DNA of 64,000 nucleotides from Rhynchonema sp. JSB1_4 (GCA_030248065.1 JASAMV010004440.1:1-64000), one strand, 5' to 3'; counted from the stretch's first letter, positions 13,901 through 26,590 are shown. The notes: generated by a model from the sequence alone, not told the origin. Numbers and translations are program-made.

Positions 13901-16485
13901 TTAAGCCAAATACATGCTTGCACAAAATAAGAGCGCGATAATCTTGCACTTTTTACAATTTTATCGAAAATTGCGCGACAGCCAAATTTAATGGCATGGG
14001 TACGTATGTCTGACGCGCGAAGTGCGCATGTTTGGACCTTCGAAGGGTATTAGGGTGCGAAAATCCTGCGGAATAGTGGTCGGGGTCCTTTCGGGGCCCG
14101 CTCTTCCTTCTTTTCTCCAGAATGGTGCCCCCCTTGAGGGGTCACTTTGACCAAAGAGGGGCTAGGCTCCTGCGGCCTCCTGGATCCGCTGGTGTCCAAT
14201 CATATTTTCACCACACAGCACACGACAATCGTATCAATCAAATAATGTTCACGCAAAACGCGCCCGACCCGCCGGCCGATTGCCAAGTGTCCAGTACCAG
14301 TGCGCACACGATCAGACTGAGCTGGAATCCGCCGTTCGCACAGAAGGGCGTCGTCCATTACAACGTCACGTGTCGTGCCAAGTAAGCTGATGTTTCAAAG
14401 ACATCCATGGGTACATATATCCAGCTGACTGATAACGAAACCTGTACACCAGTCTCACTAATTTTCACTCTATTCCAAAACCAACTGGATTTAAAACTGG
14501 CCCAGATCTTAGGAACCGTATTCGTGCCAACCTGGGTTTGCTTCTGCTTAGGCCTAGGCCAATTTTTTTAGGCTCAGGCCTAAAACAATCTTAGATGCTG
14601 AGGTTTCGCTAAGTACTCTATGTCGTTCCAAAACTGCATCTAATTTGCAACCAGACCCTCATTCTAAGGTATGATTAACCAACGATGAAAACGCGAAAGT
14701 ACAATCAGCTGACAGTCGACCAATTAAAAAAAAACCGCGTCATTTAAAACCGTCTGATGTTTCACACACAGACACACGGCCGCCATCACGGACCCGCCAA
14801 CGGAGGACCAGGTGTTGCGCGTGTTCGGCATTATGGGCACCGGATTCGAGATCACAAATTTGGAGTCGTGTTCGTTGTACGAGATGACGGTGATGGCGTA
14901 CAACGACTACGGATACAGCGCCGCCGTCAGGCTCATGGAGTACACTGGTTTGTGAAACATCACACGCACAATACGATTTAGCCTTGTGGGCACGCATTGC
15001 GCTAGATCATCTGTGGATGGCGGTGACCACTGGCGCTTTTGTCATTGACAAGGCAAAGGGCGTCACTGCAGTCTGGCATTATGGGCCGAAACTGCATCCA
15101 CAGATCTAACGCAATGCGTGCGTACAAGGCTAAATCGTATCGTTATTGATCTATCATCTTTTGTGCAAAGCACATCCATAGGACAGCACCCAGTGTACAT
15201 CACACACACTGTCGGCTCTGAGCTGAGATATTTCAGGGATTAGGATTCTAAGCTGAACTGAAGGTCCGATTACATTTTTTCTCGTTTGGCCTAATTAATG
15301 CGATCTACCGTGCACGATGTATACAAGAGTTGATCGGTACACCACCCCAGCATTTTCGTTCGTTAACTGTAATAATGAAAAGCACACCGTTGAGGCACTC
15401 GCACTTTAGGAGACACAACCCCTCACTTTTCAGATAGTCGAAATTGAAATTGATCACATACCACACCATTATATTTTATGTCATCATTCTTTGGGTGGAA
15501 TTTTCGAAACGGTGTAAAGGTCAGTTGGGCGTAAAGGTCGGTGTAAAGTTCGGTCGAAAGCTCGGTCGGCGTAGCTCGGTGTAAACGTGAAACATTGCCT
15601 GTTATTAACGTGGAATGTTTCAAGTTTACACCGAGGTCTGTCACGCTGTGCTGTCGACCGAGCTTTCCACCGACCTTTACACCCAACTGACCTTTACACC
15701 GTTTCGAAAATATCACCCTGCAGAACCCGAACTTTCGCCGCAGCACGTGGCTGCTGACCGAATTGGTCCGAACATGATTCGTCTGTTTTGGGAAATGCCG
15801 CTGAAACGCGTCCAGGAAGTGGTGGTTAGTTGATGTTTCATGCTGTTCAAATGTTGAGAACTATATGGTTGTATTTGACTAAACAAAAAAGTCCCTGAAA
15901 ATTCAGGGATACATGATTTATCACCACGAGGGCAAAGCGACGGCGTTGGATAATTGGCGCAAGATTGAGGTGAACACGCCGGAGGCCCGATCGTACGTGT
16001 TCGCGAATCTGCACTACGATACGTTCTATCGATTGTTAGTTTGTCGATTGATTGATTTTATTTTATTTTATTAATTGACACCGAACAAAATTTTATAGAT
16101 CGGTGCGCGGCATCTATCGTGATGGCAGTTACACGCCGTTATCGCGCGCTGTTGTGATGAAAACGGAGAAACTCAACTTCAACGCTCGTGGTTGGTGTGG
16201 CCAATTTTGAGAAAGAGACGCATTTTTCGACATCCGAAAAATAGATCTTTCATACATACATAATCATAAAATTACGGCTCTGCTTACGCGATGCGCACTT
16301 CGCCTCCATATTCTGACTCAATGTCCACCTCCATTTCTAATGTTTCAGCGATCGGTCATTCCAAGTCCACCGAGCTAATGGAAGGTCTAGCCAAACGGGA
16401 TCAAACTGCGAGCACCGCGGACACAGAGGAGTCGACACCCTTGATCAGCACACGCACAAGTATGGTGCGATACAGTTTGTATTAG
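10937..16485 (+). CDS. Two-pore-domain K+ channel (TWK/K2P) joined to FN3-domain exons
   Basis: Exons: 10937-11090, 11511-11675, 11721-11917, 11993-12125, 12284-12381, 12438-12592, 12937-13082, 13266-13386, 13487-13531, 14219-14381, 14772-14947, 15724-15824, 15907-16034, 16099-16190, 16349-16485. From the first ATG (10962) they give a closed frame of 661 codons plus stop. TM1 (VALLSLIFGYVIFGGYMF) is followed by a long extracellular cap with NES and NGT/NET sequons, then P1 (FFSTNYIASIGFGYIAPVTS), TM2 (GLLGIPLTLVTVGNL), TM3 (LLFIVVLAYGLVIGYVF), P2 (ISICTVGFGDIRP) and TM4. Two pores and four TMs are diagnostic of K2P channels, which carry background K+ currents at the plasma membrane. A basic tail (PKPKKKKKRKHM) follows. 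The phase-1 junction then fits two fibronectin type III-like units (DCQVSSTSAHTIRLSWNPP...; IRLFWEMPLKR...). P1 has Ser where Thr is usual. The upstream N-terminal exon was not found. The FN3 part could be a separate gene. Confidence 0.85.
11676..11720 (+). other. 45-nt, frame-preserving intron in the K2P gene
   Basis: GTTAGTGATGTTTCA...CCTTTTCAG. Its length is a multiple of three and it has no in-frame stop, so it could be retained, adding 15 residues to the extracellular cap. It carries the TGATGTTTCA motif six bases from the donor. Confidence 0.6.
14382..14397 (+). promoter_or_regulatory. GTAAGCTGATGTTTCA at a 5' splice site
   Basis: Donor after exon 14219-14381. The same intron ends in CTGATGTTTCACACACAG (14754-14771), so both ends carry the decamer as a direct repeat. 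Confidence 0.75.
14754..14771 (+). promoter_or_regulatory. CTGATGTTTCACACACAG at a 3' splice site
   Basis: Acceptor for exon 14772-14947, with two extra CA units between motif and AG compared with the sites at 10925 and 60774. Confidence 0.75.
14972..15141. mobile_element. Inverted-repeat MITE inside a K2P-FN3 intron
   Basis: ATACGATTTAGCCTTGTGGG...CACGCATTGCG at the left pairs with CGCAATGCGTGCGTACAAGG...AAATCGTAT at the right. Interior text (CATTATGGGCCGAAACTGCA, CCACAGATCT) recurs at 62026-62262 and in part near 25055-25078. Confidence 0.8.
15493..15722. mobile_element. Fold-back MITE family E at a 3' splice site
   Basis: TTTTCGAAACGGTGTAAAGG at the left pairs with CCTTTACACCGTTTCGAAAA at the right, and the inner GGTCGGTGTAAA-like blocks also pair. 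The right end ...ATATCACCCTG is followed directly by CAG and the exon at 15724. A second, one-ended copy lies in the mARC intron (25938-26003). Confidence 0.85.
15825..15840 (+). promoter_or_regulatory. GTTAGTTGATGTTTCA at a 5' splice site
   Basis: Donor after exon 15724-15824. Confidence 0.7.
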
Positions 16486-17652
16486 GGGCTGCTCAGGGCG
16501 GAGATAGGAAGGGTGCCCAACATGGGTTTGTTTCAACTATACTTGCTTAGTTTCAAATTCTCCGCCAAAATACAGTAGGTATAATCTCGTTTATAGAATG
16601 CTCCGCACAGAAGTTATTTTTCTTATTTTCATCATCCGTTGATTTTTTATTTTTCCAAACGTCTGAACATTTGTGCCATAATATTATGACGTCAGCAATA
16701 CAGTAATATTGCTTATTTACTGTTGTTTTAATCAGCCAATAAATATTTTAAAATATGAATAGGAGTATTTCCCTCGTCGACCCCCTTCTGTGCGAACGGG
16801 GAATTCCAGCAGAAGTTTGTACGACAAAGACAACTCGACAATGTATAAACCACTCAATTTCTCTTTCTGTTGTGTCGAAATATGTTTCAAAACACGTGGA
16901 ACCGCAACAGCCGTCTCATGAGCTGATGATCGGACCAGACCAAAATCGCTTGCCGATTGACAACGACCGAAGGAACATCGAGTCAGGCCGTCTCTTCAGA
17001 CCCAATCGTTGACGAAAATCTGGAAAAAGTGAATCAGAATCTGGAAGCGTAAAAAATAAAAAAATAAGCACACTGTGAAACTTTCCTGGGGAGATGTACG
17101 CTTGAAGATAAGCCGGTTCGGCAGTACAACAGATGCAGAATACTGCAAGTGGACCAACAGCAATCAGTGTCAAATTCAGATGGTGGGCCATTTCGTGCAA
17201 TAATTTTTTTTCATTCGAATGTAGTCTAAAAAGCCAGATGTCCACTAATCACATTTGAAAACCTTCACTCAAACTTGTTTTCATTTCGCTGCTCGAACAA
17301 AACAAACCCTGATTCAGATCGAAGTACTAAACACAAACAAGAATTATTTATTAATGTGATTAGAGGCACCGCGGCTGCATCGCAGAACACTCTCACAACA
17401 CCAAACTCTCATGGGACCGCAAACTCAAGAAAACTCTCATGGCACCGCAAACTGGTTCGCACTGCATGAGAAAGCATGAGTTTGTGCCAGACTTATGTCC
17501 GTATTTACCCAATCGTATGCATATCGAATTCGCACCCACTACCACCAGTATTGTACGTACAAGCAAAGCAACCGACAATCTTTTATTTGCACCGCTTCGC
17601 AATCAGAAACAAATGCGAGCCTTGGATTTTTTCTGAGAAAGGCTATGCCTTA

Positions 17653-17822
17653 GGCCGCCCTCAGACAAACGCGAAAAGCGAAAAGCAAAAAGTTTTGCAG
17701 CGTAGTCATCATCCACAGCGCACGCCAAACAGCCTCTGAAACATTTTGTTTGAGCATCACTGTGGTTTGCTGTTGTGCTGAACTTTTCGCTTTTCGCTTT
17801 TCGCGTTTGTCTGAGGGCGGCC
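17653..17822. mobile_element. MITE with GGCCGCCCTCAGACAAACGC ends
   Basis: Inverted ends GGCCGCCCTCAGACAAACGC / GCGTTTGTCTGAGGGCGGCC continue inward as repeated CGAAAAGCGAAAAG blocks. The GGCCGCC terminus resembles the elements at 6371 and 51414. Confidence 0.8.
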
Positions 17823-20800
17823 TATAAGTAAATGTGGGCCAGGGGGTAACAACAAGAGTGATCGTGGGATAAGTATACGTACTGTATGTAGGTAACGTTG
17901 GTTTTACACAAGGATCGCTGCTTTTCCCATTCCCTGGTTAGAGCCATCGCAAGTACATAGTGCATGTACAGTACTTGTCGCACAATGACTAAGAGTCCGC
18001 CTAAAACTTTTCCTGATTGGAAGCGCACATCTCGCTGCAGATTATGAGCTTCCTATTTATATTTTCCAAAACATTTCTGCTGCGGTATCACGTGTTTATA
18101 CATTTAGAAAACTTTACACCGCGGATGTGCGCTTGCTAATTCAGGAAAGAATTTGGATGGATTCTCATGTGTAGTGCGTCCACTGCCAGACATGTGCGCA
18201 GTAGACTCGCACTGACGATCACCCAATGCACCGCTGGTCTGGAAAATTTTACAATCCACGATCGGATACCCATTATTTTCGAAAATTACAAAGAACGGGC
18301 GCGTAAGAATCTCGGGTAAATATACCTTCCAATCTCAACTTGCCTGGTATCGTGGGTTATTTATGCTTGCATTTTGAGGAGATCCTGGATTTAATTACAT
18401 ACAGAGATTTATTGAGCCATAATTACTGATACATACTGTATGGTTCGTTTTCGTTCACTTGCAGGATTTCGGTCCGAAACACATGTTGGCTCGACGAAAC
18501 AAAAAATCAGTTTTCAGCTACACATGAATTCCTCATCTTCATCCAATAGAAATGCCAGGGATCACTTCGTCTCTTGTTCTTTTCACAACATACGCGACCG
18601 TCCCTGGAGATCTGTTGTAGTACGAGTTTCGCAACTGCAAGAGGACGAAACATTATTATTTAAAGCGACTTTTATGTAAGCACAATGAAAGCAGAATTTA
18701 TCCCACACGGATCAAGTCAGTTCTTAGATTTTTGTAAAACAAACCTGTTTATAATTTAATGGAATCGTGTTGAGAAGGGGGCTGTGCAAGGATTGAATCA
18801 GCCCCGATCGGGCAGCAGCATTGGTCAACGCCTGTGACGTGTCGCGTCGGACAAAGGTCAACACTGAAAATACGAATCGTATGGGCTCGGATATTTTGGG
18901 TTGCCTGTTTGGTTGGTCTTCTCGGAATGTAAAATCTTCAATTCGGGATTGACTCCCGCGTCTGAGACTTGTACAGTATACCTGGGATGAAACGGTTCTC
19001 CGATGTCACCAGCTTCAAGCAACAAACTGAAAACAGCGTCACAATCGCTATCGTTCGCAAGCAAACCGCCATTGCACTTGAGTTCGTGTGCTCTTTTCGG
19101 CAAGTATATACAGTATTTTTTGTCAGTCGGTTTGTTGTTATGACAAATCCGAAGTTTGAATCCAAATGCCTCGCGTGCGCTGTACTGAAGCAACAAAGGT
19201 TGAGTTGTCAAACGATAGAAAGCTGCCTTGAAGCTTGACCACTCATGTTTTAAATGCCTCAATGCGACACGCCACGTCAAGAAATGCGAACCGCCCCAAA
19301 TGTACATATGTACGTTATATTTGGCTTGGGAGCTGCGCAGTAATCTCGGAACCCCTGACACTCATACTGAAACGAGTACCGTGGCTTATATTAATGCTGT
19401 CAACACAACTGCCGCCTAGTGTTTCATGCAAATGCCGCTGGACATGTTGTCGGCATAACGCGGTCCGTGTGTATTGCGGCTGATACTAATGTGGTCGCGG
19501 AGAAGTTTACACGCGTTGCATAAGAGGCACTCAGCGTTTTCACAAATCGCAGACAGTTGCGTCGATAGCAATCGCATTTGTCAGGATCGGAATTACCCAG
19601 TTTCTCAGTCTTTTCATCGTGCTTTCAGTGCTCAGTTGGAAAAGGAACTTGTCTTGTTTGTTCATGTTCAAGTCGGTGTCGATTGTTTGGACAAGACGTA
19701 CAAAAATAATTATCTGATAGAGTGTTCTCTTACTTTCAGGGTTTTTCTTTGTATTTTTGTTCAGTGGCAACGAGTAACTAAAGAATCCAAGTGTGTTGCG
19801 TGCCGTGAATGGCGTTTCCGTATCGGACATGCAATATCCCATAACAACAACAATGTGTTGGATCATTCTGGGTTATCGTCTTTATGTTTTTAGTTCCAGA
19901 TTATTGACAAAAGTGCTTTATGCTCGGACTTCACAAACATGGACATTCAAGATCGTAAAAGTCAGTCCTATCGAACAGCGGAATGGTTCACTGAACAAAA
20001 CAGGTGACAAAGTTTTCCAACCAGCCAACCCATGTTCGTGATTGGCTTATTTCAAATTACACGCGCGATTTGCGATTGGCGTAAATGCCGCAATGCGTTT
20101 GTGAACCACCATTCGCTATAACACGCAAACAGTCTAACACCTTTTGGAACAATTTTCCCTGCCTGACATGATATCACTGCACAGTTCACAAGAGAATACC
20201 AGGCCAGACGTGTTCTGTTCTTTTCAGAGCATAGTCCTCGGGTTCACCGTATTGTCTCCAGGTGCCGCGCCGAAGCTGCAATGCAATGGCTCAACTTCTG
20301 CCGGTTAAAAAAAACAAAAAAAACATTTCTGCCTGCAGTATGTCTCTTCATACAAATTTGGTCGTTTATTTGACATGAGGTCACTCTTCAGGTAAGGTGT
20401 GACCTAGCCGAATGGCAGAAAATCATTTATGATTCGAAACCAACCTTTTCAATATGGTACTCCAATGGGTCAAACACTCCCACTCTTTTGCCGATCGAAA
20501 AGGATTTCAGAAAAACGGTATCGGGAAGCGGCGCACGCGTGTCGCGACGAACAAGGGTCAACACTGAAATGTTAGAGGATCAAACTTGGTGATGGTGGTT
20601 ATGTATGTAGGACACGTCCGGTGCGGGCGGTCTTGTTGCGAATTTTAAAAAAAATGTTTCCCGTCGATATACGTGGTTTTATCTGACGAAACATTAGTCG
20701 AAGGACAGGATGGAACGATAGTGTTATGGGGTTTACAGGCTAACAAGAAACTGGTGGCCTATACAGCAGGTACACTAATGTAAGCACGCAGCACCTGGAG

Positions 20801-20997
20801 CAAAATCGGCTTGTGCCACCGAGACTGAGTTGAAATAGCAAACGGTGAACATTACGGCACAAACAATAAGCATTCTCGGATATTCGGCCATGATTTTGTT
20901 CGACTGTCACTTTTGTGACCTTGTGGGGCCGCGCTTACCGTATTGTTCTGCTTCTGTAAATACAGTATATATCCAATGGAACTTTTACACTTATAAT

Positions 20998-21482
20998 CAG
21001 GGTTGGGCAAAGAACGTTTTTTTTTCAAAAAATCGTTTTTTTAAAACGTTTTTTTAAAAAAAAACTTTTTTAAAATGACCAAAATATACCCCCAAAAAAA
21101 TTGGAAAACGCTCATGTTGGGAAGAAAACGTAGTTAAATGAAGTAATTCTATGTGTTCTGAGGCAAAATAAACGGATTTCAACCCTTTTCTCGCGAAGAT
21201 CCCATATCGGACCCGCAGCATGGGACAAACTTTGGCCGGGGTCATCATTGAAAGTCAAACACCGCATATCGACGTATCTCGACAAAGTAAAAATTGGTCG
21301 AAAATTTTTTGAAAAAATGGGACAAAAAATTATTTTCCTTGATAATCAGGGTACTTCCCTGAAAAATCAGGGAAAATCAAGGAAATTCAGGATTTAAAAA
21401 ACGAAAAAGACCCAGGCGCTTTTTTTGAAAAAAACGTCGTTTTTTTAAGAAAAAACGCCGTCGTTTTTTTTGCCCAACCCTG
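20998..21482. mobile_element. hAT-like MITE A2
   Basis: Nearly the same sequence as the element at 9134-9621, including the interior GGTTTCAACCCTTTTCTCGC and the ends CAGGGTTGGGCAAA / TTTGCCCAACCCTG. Flanking octamers (CTTATAAT and ACTAATAA) no longer match, so the insertion is older or was altered. Confidence 0.88.
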
Positions 21483-24116
21483 ACTAATAAAAAGAAGTGA
21501 AACGGAAGAAAAAATAACGGTTTTTCAATGACTGTGTGTGTGCTTCATCCAAATGTAGCACCAGTAGAAGTCAGTGAACCAGCAGGGGCCACCTCTGAAG
21601 TGAATTCTTTCGGAAATTTCTCGAAATGCTGAAATTGAGGGCAATCGAGACATATGCCCTTGACAGGCAACTCAGAGATTTGAAAGAACTTTGCTGGGGC
21701 GAGGTAAATAAACCACTTTAACTGCTGTGCCGATTGCATGTCATACGGTGGGCATTTTGTTAGGATTTGTGCATGAACCTTTCATGTTTGCTACCATACC
21801 AACAGCCCATGTATAGCAGGGGCAAAACCAATTTACTTCATATTTGCAAGTTATGCAGCTCCGGCAATGAATGCATGACCATGGTGCATGGTAAATGAGG
21901 CAAATCTGGTTCGCGTGTGCCAACCAACTGTTGGGGGCGGCGGACTTGCACAAACACGTCTAGCTATTGTTTTTCATTTCAACATAATAGCAATCAAACC
22001 GAAATAAAACCGTACTGTTAGTTTTTTGCTCATCGTCATAAAACCTTCGCTGCAACGGCAGTATAAAAAAGGAACACCAGTAAATATTACCATTACCAAA
22101 CGTCACAAGGTGGCCCATGTAACAAGAAGCGGACAAGCCGTGACTCAAAGTTTGTCAAATATGTTTGGCACTTAGTTACTAGGTGAGACAAAGTGAAGCG
22201 ACCAAAATTGGCCGAGCAAAAGTGGTCTAAAGTTGATCACTTTTGTCTACCAACATTTTGTTTCCGACTGAATACTGTGACCAAAAAGAATCGAAAATAG
22301 CCACACAAAATAGATCAGGCCAAAATGTTCCCAAATCAATCGTGGATAAGAAGTGACCAACTCGGGACATGCCGACGACCAGTTGTTAAGCGAATGTGTC
22401 TACTTTTGGTCACTTTGTATCTACATTTTTAAGGTGTCAAAAATGCTTGACCAGCATTGAATGACGGCGTGTTCAGTTTTTTTCAAATGGGACTCTTGAT
22501 GACTATTGTACATAAGGTATGTAGCTACGAACATAGTACAAAGCATGTATGTATGAACAAAGTTACCAGGGCGCAAGCGCACCAACTAAAAATTTTACTA
22601 ATTTAGGATCAAGCAAACTTGTGCAAGCCAAAGCCCAGCTCAGGTGACAAATGAGTCTCCCACGCAACGCGGTTCCGCAATCACTGCCTGACGTCAGAGG
22701 CTGAATTTGACAAATAAAAGAAAACTTGTATTGCACAAACGTGCCACTGCGGAACTCGAAATAGTTTATTTGAATGGACAACGATAAAAGTTTGACAAAA
22801 TAATAGATATTCTCATCACAGTGGTGCCGGAACACCGAAGGAGAAAATTAACTGGTGGTCTAAGAAACATGGGGTGACTTATATTCCGACACAACACTTT
22901 TTGACAGGCCTTTAACAAGCGTTGGCTGAATGGATCCTATGTGGATTGACCCTGTTGGAAAAGCCAGTATTTTTTGTGTTAGGAGTTGGTCCATGGTCCT
23001 ACAACGTGCGAGTCACGCAACATCAAATCAAATCTGCGGTATTTCGGCGTGCTTGCAGAAAACCAGAAAGAGGAGTGCTTGAACAAAGACGTACTTCACG
23101 AAACTGCTGGCATACGTACATACATTGAATCATGTTAAAGCAGGGCACATTGGCACACCAAAGTTCAGGCATAGTAATGTGGTCAAATCGTCTCGTCAAC
23201 AGAAGTCGTTGAACACATTGGGCTCATGTGTTCGACGACTTTCTTTGACGACAAAACCATCAGCCAAAGTTCAACACAACAATTTCGTGTGTCCGCATTA
23301 TTGTTCAAAGCCGATGCTTAGATCACGCTTGTCAAAAGTGCTCAGTCGGAATATGGGTTACCCACCCTATGTCGATACTGGATATCGTAAGTATCGACAA
23401 TACTGAACGTGTTTAATAGCAATATAACAATGAAAGAGAGAGTCCACTTTTCAAAAATTATCGTTTTGCATACACAATTTGACCTTTTCGAATACTTCGT
23501 GAAACCTCATCACTTTCCAACGAGATACACAGACCAAAAATGGGGCTGTTGCCGTACATCTTGCTTTCAGCGTTGTCGGTTGATAAACGGAAACTGAAAG
23601 CGCATACATACAGTATAAGACGCATTCAGACGAAATCGATTAAGTTCAAGGTTTTTATAAAAGTTATTTTTAGTTCCCGCTTCACGGCTGCTCGCCCGCG
23701 TTTCCAGGCCCAGACGTTCATTAATCCATTAAAGCGAAAGATTGGCTCGACCAAAGTAATCAGTTTCCTGTTTGCGGGCCTGCGCCCAGTGCTAAATCTG
23801 TTCCTCTGGTTTCTCTGAACCATGGCTATTCATATTGTATATTTCCCAACCTCATAAGCACAATCGCACAGCCGATTATCAAACCAGTGGCTGCGTGCAC
23901 CAATTAAGCAGCACCTGCTTTGGTCACGTGTTAGGTGTTCGAAATTTGAGACCCCTTTAGTCTAAAAAATTGGCCACAATGCGTTGTTACGGTGGGCAAT
24001 ATGGGAAACGCGGACCCCTTCCGAGATAGCCGGAGATACTATGGTATACCATACCATGGGTACCACCTTGGTACCTTACCAACTAAGAAGCCCCACGAAG
24101 GTATCTTATTCCTGCG

Positions 24117-24400
24117 CTTCTGTTCATGATCTGGCACATACTCTGACAACACCGTTGGGAGAAATTTTTCAAACGCGTTGCCTGATCCGTAAAGTCACGT
24201 AAAGTCATTATGCGTCTGTTATAGCTATAGCGGTCACGTGACCACCAACATTTCCCAGTTGTTCAAACACACATGTCTAACGAAGTGATTTGCGAAATGC
24301 TATACGAAAATCAGCTGGGCTGCGGGAGCTGGTGCGCTTTATCGATCAGGCAACGATTTTGAAAAGTTTCTCCCAAAAGTATTGTCAGAGAAAAGAAACA
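24117..24400. repeat. Imperfect inverted repeat
   Basis: ACTCTGACAACACCGTTGGG...TTTCAAACGCGTTGCCTGATC pairs imperfectly with GATCAGGCAACGATTTTGAA...CCCAAAAGTATTGTCAGAG. Probably a decayed fold-back element. Confidence 0.6.
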
Positions 24401-24668
24401 AATAAGGGTGTTTCACACACATGTACGAAAATAACCCGTTCGCATTTTTTGCTATCCTTGGTACATACACATGCGCACTAATGATGACCGCGGGGGCACT
24501 GCCCGTGTGCGAAGGCAGATTGAAGCGATTGAATGTAAGCAGATTTCTGTTCAGTTCACCCCAGGATATGCGTGCCAACAGACAACTTTTTCGAGCGGAT
24601 ATATCCATTATATTTAGTATCACATATGACTTTTTTAAACGGATATGATACTAAAAAGAAATACGAAC

Positions 24669-26590
24669 GTTCTCAGTGTCGTTAGCGGTTCGTTAACTGC
24701 ACTGATCACACTTGTAGCCGGATTGACCGTTGTCACCGGACAGCTGAAACGAAATAATGTGAAACATCAGTTGAGCGGATGCGCGAATCAGGAAACGCCA
24801 AACGGGTGAAGCCGAACCGATTGCAACGTTTGAGCACGGCAAAGTGCAGGTGATCGCCGATTCGGATGTCGCTCAGCCATTGGTCCTTGAAAGTCACGTG
24901 TGTTACGAGAAGAAGTGAGCACACAAAATTATGCCTGATTATTTTTCAATTAGTGGCCACACACAGTACCCGGAATCGACCAATCAGAAAGCGTTAATGA
25001 AAAACATTGACCAAACGACTTACCTCCTGCCAAGCGCCTTGATCGGCTCTCACCACAATGTTGGGCCGAAAATGCAGTATTGAATGCAGCTTGTTGTTGT
25101 TGTTGGCGATGCGCGATTGAAGATCATCAAATGAACACGAATTCGCCAACATATAGGGAGAGAAATTGGCGAAAACGGTCTGAAGGTGTATGCATTATTT
25201 GGGACTACAGATTCCTACACGCTGTGTCTTGCCCAAACCTACTTTGTCCAATCGCCCGGCAACCGAATACATACAATACACCTACTGTATATACACTCTC
25301 CCCATTGGTGCAACCGAGCAGATGTTTCACGGATGTGCACACACGCACCTTGTCCTTTCGTCCCTGCACCCTGTCAATCACACCATACTTGTAATGTTTG
25401 GTCACGAGTCTGTCATTCACTAATGTTTCATGATGCATCACCAATCGGCAACCCTCCTTTTGAGTGAATTCAATCGCATTCACCAGCCAGTTCGCTGCCG
25501 AATCACCGCAATCGAATGCGTCTAGACTCGAATCGAATAGACTGCGATCGAATAATATAGAGTGTGATTTTTGAATGTCTCGAACAGTATAGTATTTATA
25601 TCTTAAACCGGCAACACTCATGGTGGTGCACCAGGTCATCGTCAGTGTGAATACCATTTTCCACAGGTGGCCTCTAAATTTCATCCACAGACGACCCAAC
25701 AGCTTTTATATACCTTGCGGTTAGTATTATCTTGCGGGTCAGATAAAATCTTCAGTCTTGAATCACTTCACTGACCGAATGTGGCGAATTTGCGCGTTTT
25801 TGATCACATCATTCACACTGAACACCAATTTCTCCATTCGATCGCATTCCAATTCAATGCACCCATTGACAACGTTGATGTGAACGCGAAGCAACAGCGG
25901 CTTCTGATTCGGGCCAATCACCAGACCTGAGTACAATCAGGGCGATATAGGGTGATATTTTCGAAACGGTGTAAAGGTCAGTTGGGCGTACAGGTCGGTG
26001 TACGCTTAAGCCTAAGCGTTAGCCCAGACCTAACGAAGCTCAGGCCTAAGCCTAATGACAAATATGGCTGCGTTCGGTACCCGCTGGCTTATGCTCCGCC
26101 GTTTTGTCCACCGCTGTGTTGTCCGTACCCTATTTGTCACCGATTGTGCGTCTCTGTCGACATGCTTTCGTAGATGGGTGCACCATGTGCACACATTAGC
26201 TCCACATGAACCAGGGTTAGAGGTTTGGGAGGCGGGTACCCGACACCCGACATCTAGAGGTACCCGCCATCCCTCTAGCCCCAAGCCAGACTAACCAGTT
26301 TTCGTCCCGATCACCGTAAACATACGATCATCCATCTGTCCATGTCTGAGTCCCCGTGGTGTGCAGATTGCATCGTCAATCGGTTCGGGTCGGCCGGACT
26401 TCAGCGGATAAATGTACAACTGCTCAACGACACCGACACGTTCGAATTTTGGCTGCGTGCCAAATTTAGCGATCAGATTTTTCAACCAATTCGTTTCCGA
26501 TCGATACAAATACCAAATGTAGGCCGAAGCGCCGAAACTGGCCAGGATCATAGCCGATGAGCGGGACATCAATATGGATGATTCGGTCAT
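24669..26590 (-). CDS. mtarc: Mitochondrial amidoxime reducing component (mARC, MOSC domain), C-terminus missing
   Basis: Exons in transcript order: 26590-26296, 25926-25776, 25526-25349, 25179-25024, 24885-24818, 24743-24669. The starting ATG opens MTESSILMSRSSAM, followed by a hydrophobic anchor (ILASFGASAYIWYLY) typical of outer-mitochondrial-membrane mARC. Next come the MOSC beta-barrel N-terminal region (VEQLYIYPLKSGRP, RMFTVIGTKTG), the CGDSAANWL block, FSPYMLANSCSFDDLQSR, HFRPNIVV and the molybdenum-binding segment KRCNRCPVTTVNPATS, ending in EPLTTLRT. mARC reduces N-hydroxylated compounds with electrons from cytochrome b5, and the conserved Cys of this segment is the metal ligand. All phases are consistent; exon 6 ends in phase 2 at a GT. 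About 30-40 residues found in homologues after this point could not be located downstream. Two donors/acceptors (TTTCAAG, ATTCGAG) are weak. Confidence 0.88.
25938..26003. mobile_element. Single end of MITE family E in an mARC intron
   Basis: GGGTGATATTTTCGAAACGG and GTGTAAAGGTCAGTTGGGCG match the arm at 15493. On the mARC strand, the element end lies about 18 bases before the 3' splice site of exon 2. Confidence 0.75.

Larger units (their letters stand above)
16486..24668. other. 8-kb region without recognised gene
   Basis: I found no exon chain I could assign. A 167-codon minus-strand open frame spans 18858-19361 (FHPRYTVQVSDAGVNPELKI near its end), with shorter overlapping frames on the other strand; no family, splice context or motif supports any of them. 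An imperfect repeat (GTCGCG...CAAAGGTCAACACTGAAA) occurs near 18841-18867 and 20541-20568. Some of this may hold the missing last exon(s) of mARC. Confidence 0.45.

Noticed and set aside
18858..19361. A 167-codon minus-strand open frame
   Set aside because: No family resemblance, no neighbouring exons, and overlapping frames of similar length on the other strand. Mentioned in the region entry but not called as a gene.
24339..24623. Minus-strand open frame as the missing mARC C-terminal exon
   Set aside because: It lacks the expected LFG-like and glycine-rich MOSC C-terminal text, and no suitable acceptor with correct phase was seen.
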